A stretch of DNA of 64,000 nucleotides from Micropruina sp. (GTDB lineage Bacteria; Actinomycetota; Actinomycetes; Propionibacteriales; Propionibacteriaceae), in NCBI GenBank assembly GCA_016711105.1, contig JADJTO010000013.1, forward strand, positions 14,063-78,062, read 5' to 3'. Below the pieces are notes generated by a model that saw nothing but the letters and a program-made list of their open reading frames with translations, was not told where the DNA came from and searched no databases. A program made the translations under genes and the position numbers. Of this stretch, positions 48,213 to 59,350 are shown piece after piece (positions within the stretch are counted from its first letter, which is position 1; every line of letters begins with the position of its first letter).

Positions 48213-49306
48213 CGGTGGTCGCGGCGCTATGTTCCTGCGCTGCGAGGGTCGCCGCCTGCGTCATCAGCGCGGCCGTGGCCCGCCTGGCCAGCGAGACAGC
48301 CTGGGACGCGATCCCGGTGCTGGCGCGCCGGGCCAGGTCGACTGCTGCCGTCGGGTCCAGAAGGTAGGCCTGCGCCAGCATCTGCGCGATCAGCGGTGCC
48401 TCGGTGAGCGAGTTCTGCTCGAACCCCACCCACTGCCGCGACGTCCAGCGGTGAATCCGGCCGGAGGAACAACGGATACTGAGGCAACCGGGGCGCCTGG
48501 TCGAGCGAGGGAGTCAGCAAACGTTGGGCCAGCCACACCCGGTCGTTGTTGTAGTCCACCCCCAGGATCCCGAATGCTCGGGCGAAGTCGAAGCAGTGCC
48601 GGTCGGGCTGGTCGAGGAGGCCATGTGCCACCACGAACTCGAAGAGTCCGCTCGAGCCGAGCACCCCGTCGCCGTCGAGATCAACATCGTGGAGGCGCAG
48701 CCCGTTTGCGACCGCGACGTAACAGTCGGCCGGAACCCGGACGGCCAGCCAATGGTGCGCGGAACCGATCTCGAAGTACCAGCATTCGGTGACGTCCCCG
48801 AGCAGGACGCCGTTCGGTTCGCTGGCGCCGAAACGCTCGACGTAGGAGCCGAGGAGTTGGACCGCATGCCGGGCGGAGTCGGCCTGAGGAAGGATCAGCG
48901 TCGGGATCACCGACTCGGCGACCCCGACGGCCGGGAAGGGGTCCGCCGCGCTGGCTGCCGGGTTGGTCGTCATCGAGTTCGTCGCCGAGATGGCCACGTT
49001 CCGCTGGTTGATTCCCCGCTCCTCGAACAAGAAGTGGTCGCCGATCCCCGAGGGAGCCTCGCTCGCCCCGGCTGCGTCCGGCATGGCGGAATAGCTGTAG
49101 CCGGTGGCCGGAGCAGGAACACTCAGCCCGTTGCCCAGGGTCCACATTCCACCGGCGACCGCGGGGGTGGCGGGCACCAGATACTCGGGCACCGGACGCT
49201 GCACGAGGTACTTGTCCCAGTTGTCCCGGGTGAAGTCCTCATTGCGGGAGATCAGGACGACACCTCCCACGGTGGCCTCGCGGCCCGCCATCACGCTGGT
49301 GCACAT
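48202..49306 (-). CDS. C69-family dipeptidase-like Ntn hydrolase (frameshifted)
   Basis: Starts at ATG 49306, after AGGAGGGCGAACGC. The N-terminus is MCTSVMAGREATVGG; Cys2 is the N-terminal nucleophile of the peptidase C69 (Ntn) family, exposed after Met removal. VVLISRNEDFTRDNW is the family's second signature. The frame breaks near 48435; the natural end, VGFEQNSLTEAPLIAQMLAQ, is in the other frame. C69 enzymes cleave dipeptides or acyl amides. Third gene of the decarboxylase-deiminase operon, 25 bases after the deiminase stop. The active residue is intact. Confidence 0.8.
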
Positions 49307-49331
49307 GCGTTCGCCCTCCTCCGCGGAAGCC

Positions 49332-50711
49332 TCAGGCCATCTGTTGGCTGCGCAGCCAGTCGTCGACCACCTGGCGTGGCACCTCATGGGTGCGGCAGTG
49401 CAAGGCGTCCGTGCCCAACCAGGGGGTGTCCGGTTTGGGCGGGATGCCCACCACGGTGTAACCGGGCAGCGCGGAGCGATAGGCCTCGAGGGCGGCTTGG
49501 TCAGCTGCCTCGTGGATTCCGCCGGCGACCGGGACGTACACGTGATCGTTCAGGATCAAGCTGTTCGTGTAGGCCGCCGTGGTCGCTGCCGGCGGGCTCG
49601 CCTGCGGCAGGTAGACGTCTGGGCACATCACGCGGGTCACGGCGAAGCCCTCCGCGGTAAACGTGTCCGAAATGGCGGCGAAGGCCTTGCTGATCGCAGG
49701 GTCCTGGGAATCAGCGATGAGAACCTTGCGGTCACCCAGGAATTTCCCCCAGCAGTCGACGTGACCGATATAGGTGCCGGTGGGGTCGGAGAGGACGTGG
49801 TACGTGTTCGCCCCCATGAAGCGGTTCAATTGTTCCAGCACGTAGGTCATTCGTTCGGCGATAACGTCCGCTGACGGGTTGGTGGACTCGTCCCGGGAGC
49901 CGACCGGGAGCTCATTCTGCAGGGCCACCAAATAGGACGAGGCGATGATGCCGTCGCTGGTCGCCATGAAGTTCCCACCAACCTCCAGCAGGCCCGTGCA
50001 ATACCAGGTGTGCGGGGGAATCTGGGGGAGCTTGTTGCGGTGCCAACGGGCCGCGTTCCACGCCCGAATGGGTGCATTCAGGAAGTCGGAGAATTTGACC
50101 GCGGCGGCGTCGTCATTCGGCCTGAAGATTCCTAGGCCCTCACGGGGAGTGACGTGCTCGGCCCCGCCCACGAGACCGACGGAGCCGCCACCCAGGCTGG
50201 TGTAGATGTGCTTGGCGATCCCGAAATGCCCGGTGTGCTGATTTTTGACCCACCACGGCCCGTAGTCGCGCGTCCAATACGTGTCCGTGTCCCAGGGCAC
50301 CACATGCACCAAGTCGGGGTCGAAGGTGAGGTCGAGCTCGGCGGCGACTCGGGCGAAGCGGGTCAACAGACCGGGCAGCACGTCGGGAGCATCGCAGAGA
50401 ATGAAAATGCGAACCGGGTGGTCGGTATCCGCCTGCTGCATCCGAATGATCAGCTCATCGGGGATGCCGAAGTCGCGCGGAGTCGCAGGGGCCAGTTGGA
50501 TGTGGGCCGCTGGCCGCGGGATGCTGCCCGGGTAGGCGATCAGGACACCCCCGGAGTCGGCGTACTCGGGGATCGGCAGCAACGGTGTCGGTGTGGTGTT
50601 GCAGTAGATCGCTGAGGCGGGTGGTTGCAGGGGATGCCCCGTCTGCGACTCGAACAGGGCCGACAACGACTCCGGGCTGGGGCGGGCAACCCGGTGATTC
50701 GCGCTGTTCAT
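49332..50711 (-). CDS. agmatine deiminase / peptidylarginine deiminase-family protein
   Basis: 459 residues with a pentein fold. Catalytic residues: Asp in YWTRDYGPWW, His in TYIGHVDCWGKF and the nucleophile Cys439 in DALHCRTHEVP. These enzymes hydrolyse a guanidine group of agmatine or peptidyl arginine to a ureido group plus ammonia. Its start overlaps the decarboxylase stop by four bases (ATGA), giving translational coupling. Whether the substrate is free agmatine or a peptide cannot be told. Sequence is intact. Confidence 0.88.
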   Translation of the reverse strand: MNSANHRVARPSPESLSALFESQTGHPLQPPASAIYCNTTPTPLLPIPEYADSGGVLIAYPGSIPRPAAHIQLAPATPRDFGIPDELIIRMQQADTDHPVRIFILCDAPDVLPGLLTRFARVAAELDLTFDPDLVHVVPWDTDTYWTRDYGPWWVKNQHTGHFGIAKHIYTSLGGGSVGLVGGAEHVTPREGLGIFRPNDDAAAVKFSDFLNAPIRAWNAARWHRNKLPQIPPHTWYCTGLLEVGGNFMATSDGIIASSYLVALQNELPVGSRDESTNPSADVIAERMTYVLEQLNRFMGANTYHVLSDPTGTYIGHVDCWGKFLGDRKVLIADSQDPAISKAFAAISDTFTAEGFAVTRVMCPDVYLPQASPPAATTAAYTNSLILNDHVYVPVAGGIHEAADQAALEAYRSALPGYTVVGIPPKPDTPWLGTDALHCRTHEVPRQVVDDWLRSQQMA

Positions 50712-51961
50712 GACGTCACCACCGTTGCGATGCAGGAGTTGATCGGGATGTTGCTCGAGTTCAGCCCGGGGGTCTGGCCGTGCAGGTCGAAGGTCAGGCT
50801 CACCCCTGGACGGAACAGCAGGCAGTGGGTGGACCCGCCGAAGTGGAACATGCCGAGTTGGTCGCCCTTGGTCACGTGTTGCCCCTCGTAGACGGTGATG
50901 TCACAGGTGGAGACCTCGGCCATGCCGATCGGGACCACGCAGATCAGGCCGATCGCCGGGTTGTCGGCCTCGATGAAGATGATCGCCCGGGCAGCCACTT
51001 CGGCGATGTAGCCCTGGGAATCGTTTGGCCCGGAGGGGTCGTAGCCCTCGGCCGGCGTTTCGGAGTAATAGGTGCCCTCCTGCACGTAGGCCTTGATGAT
51101 CGTGCCGTCCACCGGCGAGTGCCAGCGGTGGTAGCTCATCGCGCTCAGGAACGCCTGGTAGATCGTGCCGCCGACGAACTGCGGGGCCAGCGAATCGTTG
51201 GCGAGCAGGTGCGCCACCGAGTAGGGCTGCCCCTTGATCCAGAATCGCGAGTGCTCCGCCACGTTCTCGCTCACTCGGTACGGCGCCGACTCGCAGGCGT
51301 TCACGACCACGTTCGGGTCCCCCGGGGAGGCGATCGGACGGACTCCGTCCCGGAACTGGCGGGTGAAGAAGTCGTCCCAGGACGTGAAGCCGTAGTGCGG
51401 CGCCTGGGGGTCACAGACGAAGTCCTCGCCGAGGTTGCCGAGCTTCTTCAACGCGTCCGCCCCGAACCATCCAGTCGGGGAGTCGATCAGGACGGCGGTG
51501 GAGTCGGCAGAGGTGAGGAAGGTGCCCCAGGCATTCAACATGTTCTTGAAGTGATGGTTTGCCTTTTTGTTGAGGAAGGCGGCATACCCGGCGTGGGTTC
51601 CCATGGACCAGTCAAGGATTGCGTTGATCGGGAACCCGACCAGTCCGGTGTCGTTGTATTCGGGGGCGTGGGTCATCACGTGGTTGAAGAGGTCGAAGAG
51701 GTGATCGATCGTGCGCACTTGCGGGTCGTGCGTCGGTGTCTTCCTGAAAGGAACCTGGGTCAACATCGTCGAGAAGAGCATGTAGAGCTCAGCGTCCGCT
51801 TCGACGGCTTCCTTGAATTGGGCAACCACGGGCAGGAGGGGGACTTCGCCCTGTGCCTCGACTTTGCTGATGAGTTCGGAGAGCCATTGCCCGAGGAATT
51901 CTTGATCAGCCGGCAACCATTCGCCTACGCGATAAGGGGCAGGAAGTGCAGTGGGGTGCAT
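50708..51961 (-). CDS. phosphatidylserine decarboxylase-like (PsiD-type) amino-acid decarboxylase
   Basis: 417 residues. The N-terminal part (residues 1-170) is the PSD-associated domain found in soluble members, and the C-terminal part is the pyruvoyl decarboxylase core. The self-cleavage site reads GGST at 375-378 in MFHFGGSTH, in place of the LGST of membrane enzymes; cleavage would make a pyruvoyl group on the Ser. No membrane anchor is seen. The architecture matches the PsiD tryptophan-decarboxylase branch, so the likely substrate is an aromatic or basic amino acid. First gene of the three-gene operon. Confidence 0.8.
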   Translation of the reverse strand: MHPTALPAPYRVGEWLPADQEFLGQWLSELISKVEAQGEVPLLPVVAQFKEAVEADAELYMLFSTMLTQVPFRKTPTHDPQVRTIDHLFDLFNHVMTHAPEYNDTGLVGFPINAILDWSMGTHAGYAAFLNKKANHHFKNMLNAWGTFLTSADSTAVLIDSPTGWFGADALKKLGNLGEDFVCDPQAPHYGFTSWDDFFTRQFRDGVRPIASPGDPNVVVNACESAPYRVSENVAEHSRFWIKGQPYSVAHLLANDSLAPQFVGGTIYQAFLSAMSYHRWHSPVDGTIIKAYVQEGTYYSETPAEGYDPSGPNDSQGYIAEVAARAIIFIEADNPAIGLICVVPIGMAEVSTCDITVYEGQHVTKGDQLGMFHFGGSTHCLLFRPGVSLTFDLHGQTPGLNSSNIPINSCIATVVTS

Positions 51962-52262
<301 letters not shown>

Positions 52263-52790
52263 ATGGCGAAACACGTGCTCACGGCCATTGGCGACGACCG
52301 GACGGGTCTCGTGGCTGCGTTAGCGGGAATCGTCACTGACCATGATGGCAACTGGCTGGAGAGTCAGATGGCTCGCCTTGCCGGAAAATTCACCGGCGTG
52401 GTGTTGGTAGACATTCCCGACGAGCGCCTGCCCGCCTTCCTCAGCGCCCTGGCCGACCTGGACCGGCAAGGCATCCTCACGGTCACCGCCACCAAGATCG
52501 ACGATGCTGCGACGGCCGAACCGGGCGCGACGCTGGCGCTCTACCTGGTCGGTCACGATCGGCCCGGCATCGTCCATCAGGTCACCCGCGTGCTCGCCGG
52601 CCACGGCGTGATGATCGAGGAACTCTCCTCCAGTGTCAGCGAAGCTCCCATGGCCGGCGGGTTGCTCTTCCAGGCGACCGCCTCCTTACGCGCGCCGAAG
52701 GGCGTCAGCGCCGACGAGCTCCGAACCGCGCTGGAGGGGCTGGCCAACGAGCTGATGGTCGACCTCGAGATCTCCCACCAACACGACTGA
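52263..52790 (+). CDS. tandem ACT-domain protein, GcvR-like
   Basis: 175 residues with two ACT domains: residues 3-80 (VLTAIGDDRTGLVAALAGIV) and 88-165 (LYLVGHDRPGIVHQVTRVLA, MIEELSSSVSEAPMAG). The pair is typical of GcvR-type regulatory proteins that bind amino acids. I chose ATG 52263 because upstream in-frame sequence is the G-run artefact. No catalytic domain is attached. It may regulate the adjacent amino-acid operon, but there is no direct evidence. Confidence 0.75.
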   Translation: MAKHVLTAIGDDRTGLVAALAGIVTDHDGNWLESQMARLAGKFTGVVLVDIPDERLPAFLSALADLDRQGILTVTATKIDDAATAEPGATLALYLVGHDRPGIVHQVTRVLAGHGVMIEELSSSVSEAPMAGGLLFQATASLRAPKGVSADELRTALEGLANELMVDLEISHQHD

Positions 52791-52832
52791 GGCTTCAACA
52801 GGCGCAGAACGTTCAGCGGGCACAATCAAGGC

Positions 52833-53480
52833 ATGAAGTTCGGACGCCTTGCCACCCTGGCCGTGACCCTGCTGATCACCGGCTGCGCCACCACTCCGCC
52901 GAGCGAGGTGACCTCAGTGACACCGACGCCGAGCGTGAGCCCCACCCTGATCGCCATCCCCACCGTGTCGGTTACCCCGTCGGCCACCGTGACTCCCACC
53001 CAGGAACTGCGGGTGCTCCTCACCGGGAAGGGCGTCGGCTCGCACCGCTTCGGTGCCGCCGAGGACGACGTGGAGGGCACCCTGACAGCCGCCCTCGGAC
53101 AACCGGACGACATCTTCCAGGGCGTCGCGTGCGAGTTGGATTCCGACAGCCCGTACGGCCGCCAACTCGCCTACGGCAGCACCTATCTGGTCTTCGAAAG
53201 CGCTCCCCGCAAGGGGAAACAAGCCCCGCGGAAGTTGACGCTGTGGTCCTCGAAGCTCGACGCGCCGCTCATCTCCCCACTGGCCTACGACCCCGAGCTC
53301 CCGGCGGAGCCGACCTTCGCCCAACTGACGTCGCTCTACCCGAAGGGCAAGCTGACCGAGATCGAGCTGGGGGGTCCGTCGATCTGGCGCTTCACCACCC
53401 CCAGCGGCGTCTGGTACCGCGGCGAGTCGAAGACCGCGCCCGACACCATCGGCGCCGGCACCGAGCGTCCCTGCGAGTAG
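52833..53480 (+). CDS. lipoprotein of unknown function
   Basis: 215 residues. A signal peptide with lipobox LLITGC (Cys20 by count near residue 18-20) marks a lipid-anchored extracytoplasmic protein. A Thr/Pro/Ser/Val-rich linker follows (TPTPSVSPTLIAIPTVSVTP). The C-terminal domain is beta-rich with GKGVGSHRFGAAEDDVEGTL and WRFTTPSGVWYRGES. The pattern resembles actinobacterial lipoproteins of unknown role. Followed 38 bases later by a kinase gene on the same strand, possibly one operon. Confidence 0.7.
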   Translation: MKFGRLATLAVTLLITGCATTPPSEVTSVTPTPSVSPTLIAIPTVSVTPSATVTPTQELRVLLTGKGVGSHRFGAAEDDVEGTLTAALGQPDDIFQGVACELDSDSPYGRQLAYGSTYLVFESAPRKGKQAPRKLTLWSSKLDAPLISPLAYDPELPAEPTFAQLTSLYPKGKLTEIELGGPSIWRFTTPSGVWYRGESKTAPDTIGAGTERPCE

Positions 53481-53518
53481 GTCGCGGCCGCTCTCCTGGC
53501 CCGTGGGATCATAGGGTC

Positions 53519-54952
<1,434 letters not shown>

Positions 54953-54956
54953 CGCC

Positions 54957-56279
54957 TCAACGGGCCAGTCGGGCCAGGAACAGGGCCTCGGCCAAGCAGG
55001 CCTTGCCGAAGTCGTCCAGGCGCAGCGACTCGTCCGCGCCGTGCATCCGGGAGTCGGGGTCGCACACCCCGGTGACCAGGATGCTCGCCTCGGGGAACGC
55101 CGTCTGGAAGTCGGCCACCATCGGGATCGACCCGCCCTGCCCGACGAAGACCGGGGCCACGCCGAAGCCGTCGCTGAAAGCGGCCAGCGCCGCCGCTGCC
55201 ACCGGCCCCTCGAAGGGCACCACGGCAGGCTCGCCGGCGCTGCCGTCGGTCACCCGGACGTGTGCTCCCCAGGAGACGTTTGCCTCCAGGTGCGCCCGGA
55301 GCGCCCGCATGGCGGAGGCGGACGTGTCGCCGGGGGCCAACCGGACGCTGATCTTGGCTTGGGCGGACGGTGCCAAGGTGTTCGAGGCCTGCGCCACCGA
55401 CGTGGCATCGATGGCCAGCACGGTCACGCTGGGCTTGGTCCAGATCTGGTCGGTGGCCGGGCCCCTGCCCAGGTACTGCACGCCGGGCAGCACCCCGGTC
55501 TCCTGAGCCAGGCGCTCAGGCGGGTACTCCAACGCGGGGCCTCTCCCCGAGACCAACCCGGCGATCGCGACGTCGCCGCGTTCGTCGTGCAGGGTCGCCA
55601 ACAGCCGACACAGGACGGTCAGCGCGTCCGGCACGATCCCGCCGTACTGGCCCGAGTGCAGCGCGTGATCCAACGTGGACACCTCGACCACACAGTCGAT
55701 CAAGCCGCGCAGGGTGGTGGTGAAGGCAGGGACTCCGGCCGCCCAATTCACCGAATCGGCGATCACGAACACGTCGGCGGCAAGCGAGGCGGCATTCTGG
55801 GCAAGCAGCGCGGCCAGGCTCGGCGAGCCGATCTCCTCCTCGCCTTCGACGAACAGGGTGATCCCGACCGGCGGCGTCCCGGCGAAGGCGCGCAGCGCGG
55901 CCAGATGGACGGCCAGCCCACCCTTGTCGTCGGCCACGCCGCGGCCGAACCAGCGGCCGTCGCGCTGGTCCACCTCGAACGGGTCGGACGACCACTGGCT
56001 CAGCTCGCCGGTCGGCTGCACGTCGTAGTGGGCGTACAGGCAGACCATCGGCTGACCGGGAACCTCGCGGCGGGCGATGATGGCGGGTTTGCCGTCGGCC
56101 GAGACCGTCCGCACCTCCAGCCCCAACTCGCCGGCCAGCCGGGCCACCTCGGCGGCGCAACGCAGCAGGTCGGCGTCGTGGGCCGGGTCGGCACTGACCG
56201 AGGGGATCCGGACCAGGGCGGCGAGATCGTCCAGCACACCGGGGAGCACCCCGAGCACAGCTTCCTTGAGGGCGTCCAT
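54957..56279 (-). CDS. M20-family metallo-dipeptidase
   Basis: 440 residues from ATG 56279 (DALKEAVLGVLPGVLDDLAA). Zinc-binding residues are visible: His in CLYAHYDVQPTGE, Asp in FGRGVADDKGG, Glu pair in FVEGEEEIGS and the C-terminal His in PDSRMHGADESL. The order and length match M20 dipeptidases that cleave dipeptides or N-acyl amino acids. No signal peptide, so cytosolic. Convergent with the kinase gene, four bases apart, and followed by the YgjV-type gene. Substrate is not known. Confidence 0.88.
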   Translation of the reverse strand: MDALKEAVLGVLPGVLDDLAALVRIPSVSADPAHDADLLRCAAEVARLAGELGLEVRTVSADGKPAIIARREVPGQPMVCLYAHYDVQPTGELSQWSSDPFEVDQRDGRWFGRGVADDKGGLAVHLAALRAFAGTPPVGITLFVEGEEEIGSPSLAALLAQNAASLAADVFVIADSVNWAAGVPAFTTTLRGLIDCVVEVSTLDHALHSGQYGGIVPDALTVLCRLLATLHDERGDVAIAGLVSGRGPALEYPPERLAQETGVLPGVQYLGRGPATDQIWTKPSVTVLAIDATSVAQASNTLAPSAQAKISVRLAPGDTSASAMRALRAHLEANVSWGAHVRVTDGSAGEPAVVPFEGPVAAAALAAFSDGFGVAPVFVGQGGSIPMVADFQTAFPEASILVTGVCDPDSRMHGADESLRLDDFGKACLAEALFLARLAR

Positions 56280-56289
56280 AGGGGTCAGC

Positions 56290-56898
56290 TTAGAGCTGGC
56301 GGACCAGCGCTCCGTCGACCTCGGCGAAGCCCACCCCGCGGAGGTAGTCGCCACCGTGGGTGCCCAACATCGGCAGGATGACCCGAGTGATTCCAGCGTC
56401 CCGCAGGACCTTCGCGCCGGGCCCCTCGTAGAGCCACTGACCGATCCGGGAATCGCGGTAGGCCGACATCACGTAATCGAGGTTGAGCAGCAGAGTGTTC
56501 CCCTCCTGCTTTCCGGCCAGGGCTCCGGCAGGCAAGCCGTCGCGGACCAGCAGCAGCACGAAGTCGCCCTGGTGTACCCCGGCGAAGGCCGGCCAGGTCC
56601 GGCGGATGTCGGGGTGGTGGGAGCGCAGAAAGTCGACCAGGAACGGCGCGTCGGCGGCGATCGGGACCGCCCCAAGGTCGCGATTGGGGCGAAACTCCTT
56701 GGCCAGGAACCACACGTTCAGCGCGGCTACCGCCACGTTGGTGATAATGATCGGCACCGAAGGCAGCATCAACCCGTAGCTGACGAAGATCGCCGAGCCG
56801 ATCAGGGACACCACCCGCAGCCGCACCACCGACGTCATCGCCAGCGAGACCACGACCAGGCCCGAGGCGAGATAGCCGACCAACTCCACGAGATTCAC
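56290..56898 (-). CDS. YgjV-like membrane protein with a C-terminal acetyltransferase-like part
   Basis: 202 residues from GTG 56898 (MNLVELVGYLASGLVVVSL). The N-terminal third has three helices matching YgjV (VVSLIGSAIFVSYGLMLPSV, IIITNVAVAALNVWFLAKEF). The C-terminal part (DDIRRTWPAFAGVHQGDFVL-like core, LLLNLDYVMSAYRDSRIGQW, YLRGVGFAEVDGALVRQL) has the strands and ends of a GNAT-like domain. The catalytic role is not clear. The start is chosen because a longer upstream frame has no membrane feature. It overlaps nothing and diverges from the rhodanese gene. Confidence 0.65.
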   Translation of the reverse strand: MNLVELVGYLASGLVVVSLAMTSVVRLRVVSLIGSAIFVSYGLMLPSVPIIITNVAVAALNVWFLAKEFRPNRDLGAVPIAADAPFLVDFLRSHHPDIRRTWPAFAGVHQGDFVLLLVRDGLPAGALAGKQEGNTLLLNLDYVMSAYRDSRIGQWLYEGPGAKVLRDAGITRVILPMLGTHGGDYLRGVGFAEVDGALVRQL

Positions 56899-56932
56899 CC
56901 GCCCATGGTAGGGACTCGGGCAGGATGAGGTG

Positions 56933-57256
56933 ATGACCGTCCCTGAGATCGATGTCACCCATCTCCCCGATGACGCCGTGCTGCTCGACGTCCGTGAACC
57001 CGCCGAATGGGCCGCAGGGCGGGCGCCGCACGCCGTGCTGGTGCCCCTGGGCGAGATCGCGGACCGGCTCGGAGAGCTGCCGACGACCGGGGGAACGATC
57101 CCGGTGATCTGCCGGGTGGGCGTCCGGTCGGCTCGGGTCACGGCGTTCCTGCTGGCCCAGGGCTTCGAGGCGGTGAACGTGGCCGGCGGCATGCAGTCCT
57201 GGGCTGCGGCCGGTAAGCCGATGCTCGCCGACGAAGGCGAGCCAGCGGTGATCTGA
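56933..57256 (+). CDS. rhodanese-like sulfurtransferase (single domain)
   Basis: 107 residues from ATG 56933; GTG 56930 is one codon earlier and equally possible. The single rhodanese domain has VLLDVREPAEWAAGRAPHAV and the active Cys in VICRVGVRSARVTAFL, then NVAGGMQSWAAAGKPM. It carries persulfide sulfur between thiols, for example for repair or metal-cofactor synthesis. No sulfur-oxidation gene is close. The Cys is intact. Confidence 0.85.
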   Translation: MTVPEIDVTHLPDDAVLLDVREPAEWAAGRAPHAVLVPLGEIADRLGELPTTGGTIPVICRVGVRSARVTAFLLAQGFEAVNVAGGMQSWAAAGKPMLADEGEPAVI

Positions 57257-57268
57257 CCCGCTTGCAGC

Positions 57269-59344
57269 ATGATGGATCCCATGACTCTCGACCAGACCAA
57301 CCCGTTCGCCGCGCCGTCGACGCTGCCGTACGAGCTGAGCCCGTTTGCCCGCATCCTTCCCGAGCACTACCTGCCCGCCTTCGAGGCCGGGATCGCCGAG
57401 AAGTTGGCCGAGTTGAAAGCGTTGGCGACGGATCCGGAACCGCCGACCGAAGAGAACGTGATCGGCGCCTGGGAACGTTCAGGGCAGCTTCTCGGACGAG
57501 TGCTGGCCGCCTTCTACTCCAAGCAGCCCGCCGACACCGATGACGAGTTGGACGCCATCGACGCCGCGGCCGCGCCGATGCTGGCCGCGCTGGCGGATGC
57601 GGTGAACCTGGATCGCGGGCTGTACCAGCGGCTTATCGCCTTGAAGGGCCGGGTAGATGCCGGCGAGGTGACGTTGGACCCCCCGGCCAGCTATTGGCTG
57701 AGTGAATCGATCAAGGGCTTCGAACGCTCCGGGGTGAATCTGGGGGAGGCCGACCAGACCCGGCTGAAGGAGCTGAACGCCCGGATCGCCGAGCTGCAGA
57801 CCAGCTTCGGACGGGTGAACCGCTCCGGTTCGGTGGCCGCCGCCGTGATCGTGGACGATGCCGCCGAGTTGGACGGACTCTCCGCCTCGGGGATCGCCGG
57901 CTGCGCCGAGGCGGCCATCGCCGCCGGGCATCCGGGGCGCTACCTGATCAAAATCGACAACACCACCGAGCAGCGCACCCTGAGTTCGCTGACCAACCGC
58001 GACCTGCGCCGACGGATCCACCTGGCTGCCGTCGGACGGGGATGGGGCGGCGACTTCGACACACGTCCGTTCGCGATCGAGTTGGCCCGGGCGCGGGCTG
58101 AGCGGGCCACCCTGCTCGGCTTCGCTCATCACGCCGACTACGTCGCCTCCAACGCTTGCGCCCGCACGTCGGCGGCGGTGAACGAGATGCTGGGCAGGCT
58201 CGGACCGGCGGCGGCCGCCAATGCCGGACGGGAGGCGGCCGAGCTCGTCCCGTTGTTGCGGCAAACCTACCCAGAGGCGAGGTTGGAGCCCTGGGACTGG
58301 GAGTTCTTGGCCGAGCGGTTGCGTGAGGAGCGCTATCAGCTCGATGCCACCCTGCTCCGGCCCTACCTGGAGTTGGAGCGGGTGCTCCAGCAGGGGGTCT
58401 TCTTCGCCGCGACCGCTCTGTTCGGCATCACCTTCTCCGAACGCCTTGACCTGGTCGGTTGGAACCCCGAATGCCGGATCTTCGAGGTCAGCGAGGCCGA
58501 TGGGAGCCCGCTGGGGCTGTTCGTGGCCGACTTCTACACCCGTCCGGGCAAGCAGGGCGGCGCCTGGATGAACAACATCATCGATCAGAACCATCAGCTC
58601 GACGAGTTGGCGGTGGTGACGAACACGCTGAACCTGGTCAAGCCGCCGGCCGGGGAACCCACCCTGATCGACTGGGACGATGTGATCACCTTGTTCCACG
58701 AGTTCGGCCACGCGCTGCACGGGCTGCTCTCCGACGTCCGCTACCGCTCCCAGTCCGGCACCAGCACGCCGCGCGACTTCGTCGAGTTCCCCTCCCAGGT
58801 GAACGAGATGTGGGCCTTCGATCCGGGTGTGCTGGCCTCGTTCGCGGTGCACTACGAGACCGGCGAACCGATGCCGAGAGAGTGGATCGAGACCATGGTG
58901 GCCTCGCAGAACTTCCAGCAGGGCTACAAGTCCACCCAGCTCCTGGCGGCGATGATCCTGGATCAGGCCTGGCACACCACGCCGCTGGCGGAGCTACCCA
59001 CCGACGTGGAGCAGGTGGAGGCCTTCGAAGCCGACGCCCTGACCCGGGCCGGGGTCAACTACCCGCTGGTCCCGACCCGCTACCGCAGCACCTACTTCGC
59101 GCACATCTTCGAAGGCGGCTACGCGGCGGGGTACTACTCCTACATCTGGTCCGAAGTGCTCGACGCCGACACCGCAGCCTGGTTCCGGTCCCGCGGTGGC
59201 CTGACCAGCGAGAACGGCGAGCATTACCGCCGTCGGCTGCTCGCGGTCGGTGGCTCCGTGGACGCGATGGAGGCCTATCGGGACTTCCGTGGCGCCGATC
59301 CAGACCTGACCCACCTGCTGGTGCGTCGCGGGCTGACCGTCTGA
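57269..59344 (+). CDS. M3-family metallopeptidase (dipeptidyl carboxypeptidase / oligopeptidase A type)
   Basis: 691 residues from the first ATG; ATG 57281 (TLDQTNPFAAPSTLPYELSP) is also possible, with neither having a strong ribosome site. The M3 zinc motif HEFGHALHGLLSD and the second-metal Glu in QVNEMWAFD are present, as are NLVKPPAGEPTLIDWDDVI and the C-terminal MEAYRDFRGADPDLTHLLVR. It cleaves oligopeptides in the cytosol, probably dipeptides from the C-terminus. Complete and normal length. The two are neighbours of the M20 gene, giving two peptidases in 5 kb. Confidence 0.9.
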   Translation: MMDPMTLDQTNPFAAPSTLPYELSPFARILPEHYLPAFEAGIAEKLAELKALATDPEPPTEENVIGAWERSGQLLGRVLAAFYSKQPADTDDELDAIDAAAAPMLAALADAVNLDRGLYQRLIALKGRVDAGEVTLDPPASYWLSESIKGFERSGVNLGEADQTRLKELNARIAELQTSFGRVNRSGSVAAAVIVDDAAELDGLSASGIAGCAEAAIAAGHPGRYLIKIDNTTEQRTLSSLTNRDLRRRIHLAAVGRGWGGDFDTRPFAIELARARAERATLLGFAHHADYVASNACARTSAAVNEMLGRLGPAAAANAGREAAELVPLLRQTYPEARLEPWDWEFLAERLREERYQLDATLLRPYLELERVLQQGVFFAATALFGITFSERLDLVGWNPECRIFEVSEADGSPLGLFVADFYTRPGKQGGAWMNNIIDQNHQLDELAVVTNTLNLVKPPAGEPTLIDWDDVITLFHEFGHALHGLLSDVRYRSQSGTSTPRDFVEFPSQVNEMWAFDPGVLASFAVHYETGEPMPREWIETMVASQNFQQGYKSTQLLAAMILDQAWHTTPLAELPTDVEQVEAFEADALTRAGVNYPLVPTRYRSTYFAHIFEGGYAAGYYSYIWSEVLDADTAAWFRSRGGLTSENGEHYRRRLLAVGGSVDAMEAYRDFRGADPDLTHLLVRRGLTV

Positions 59345-59350
59345 GGCGGC

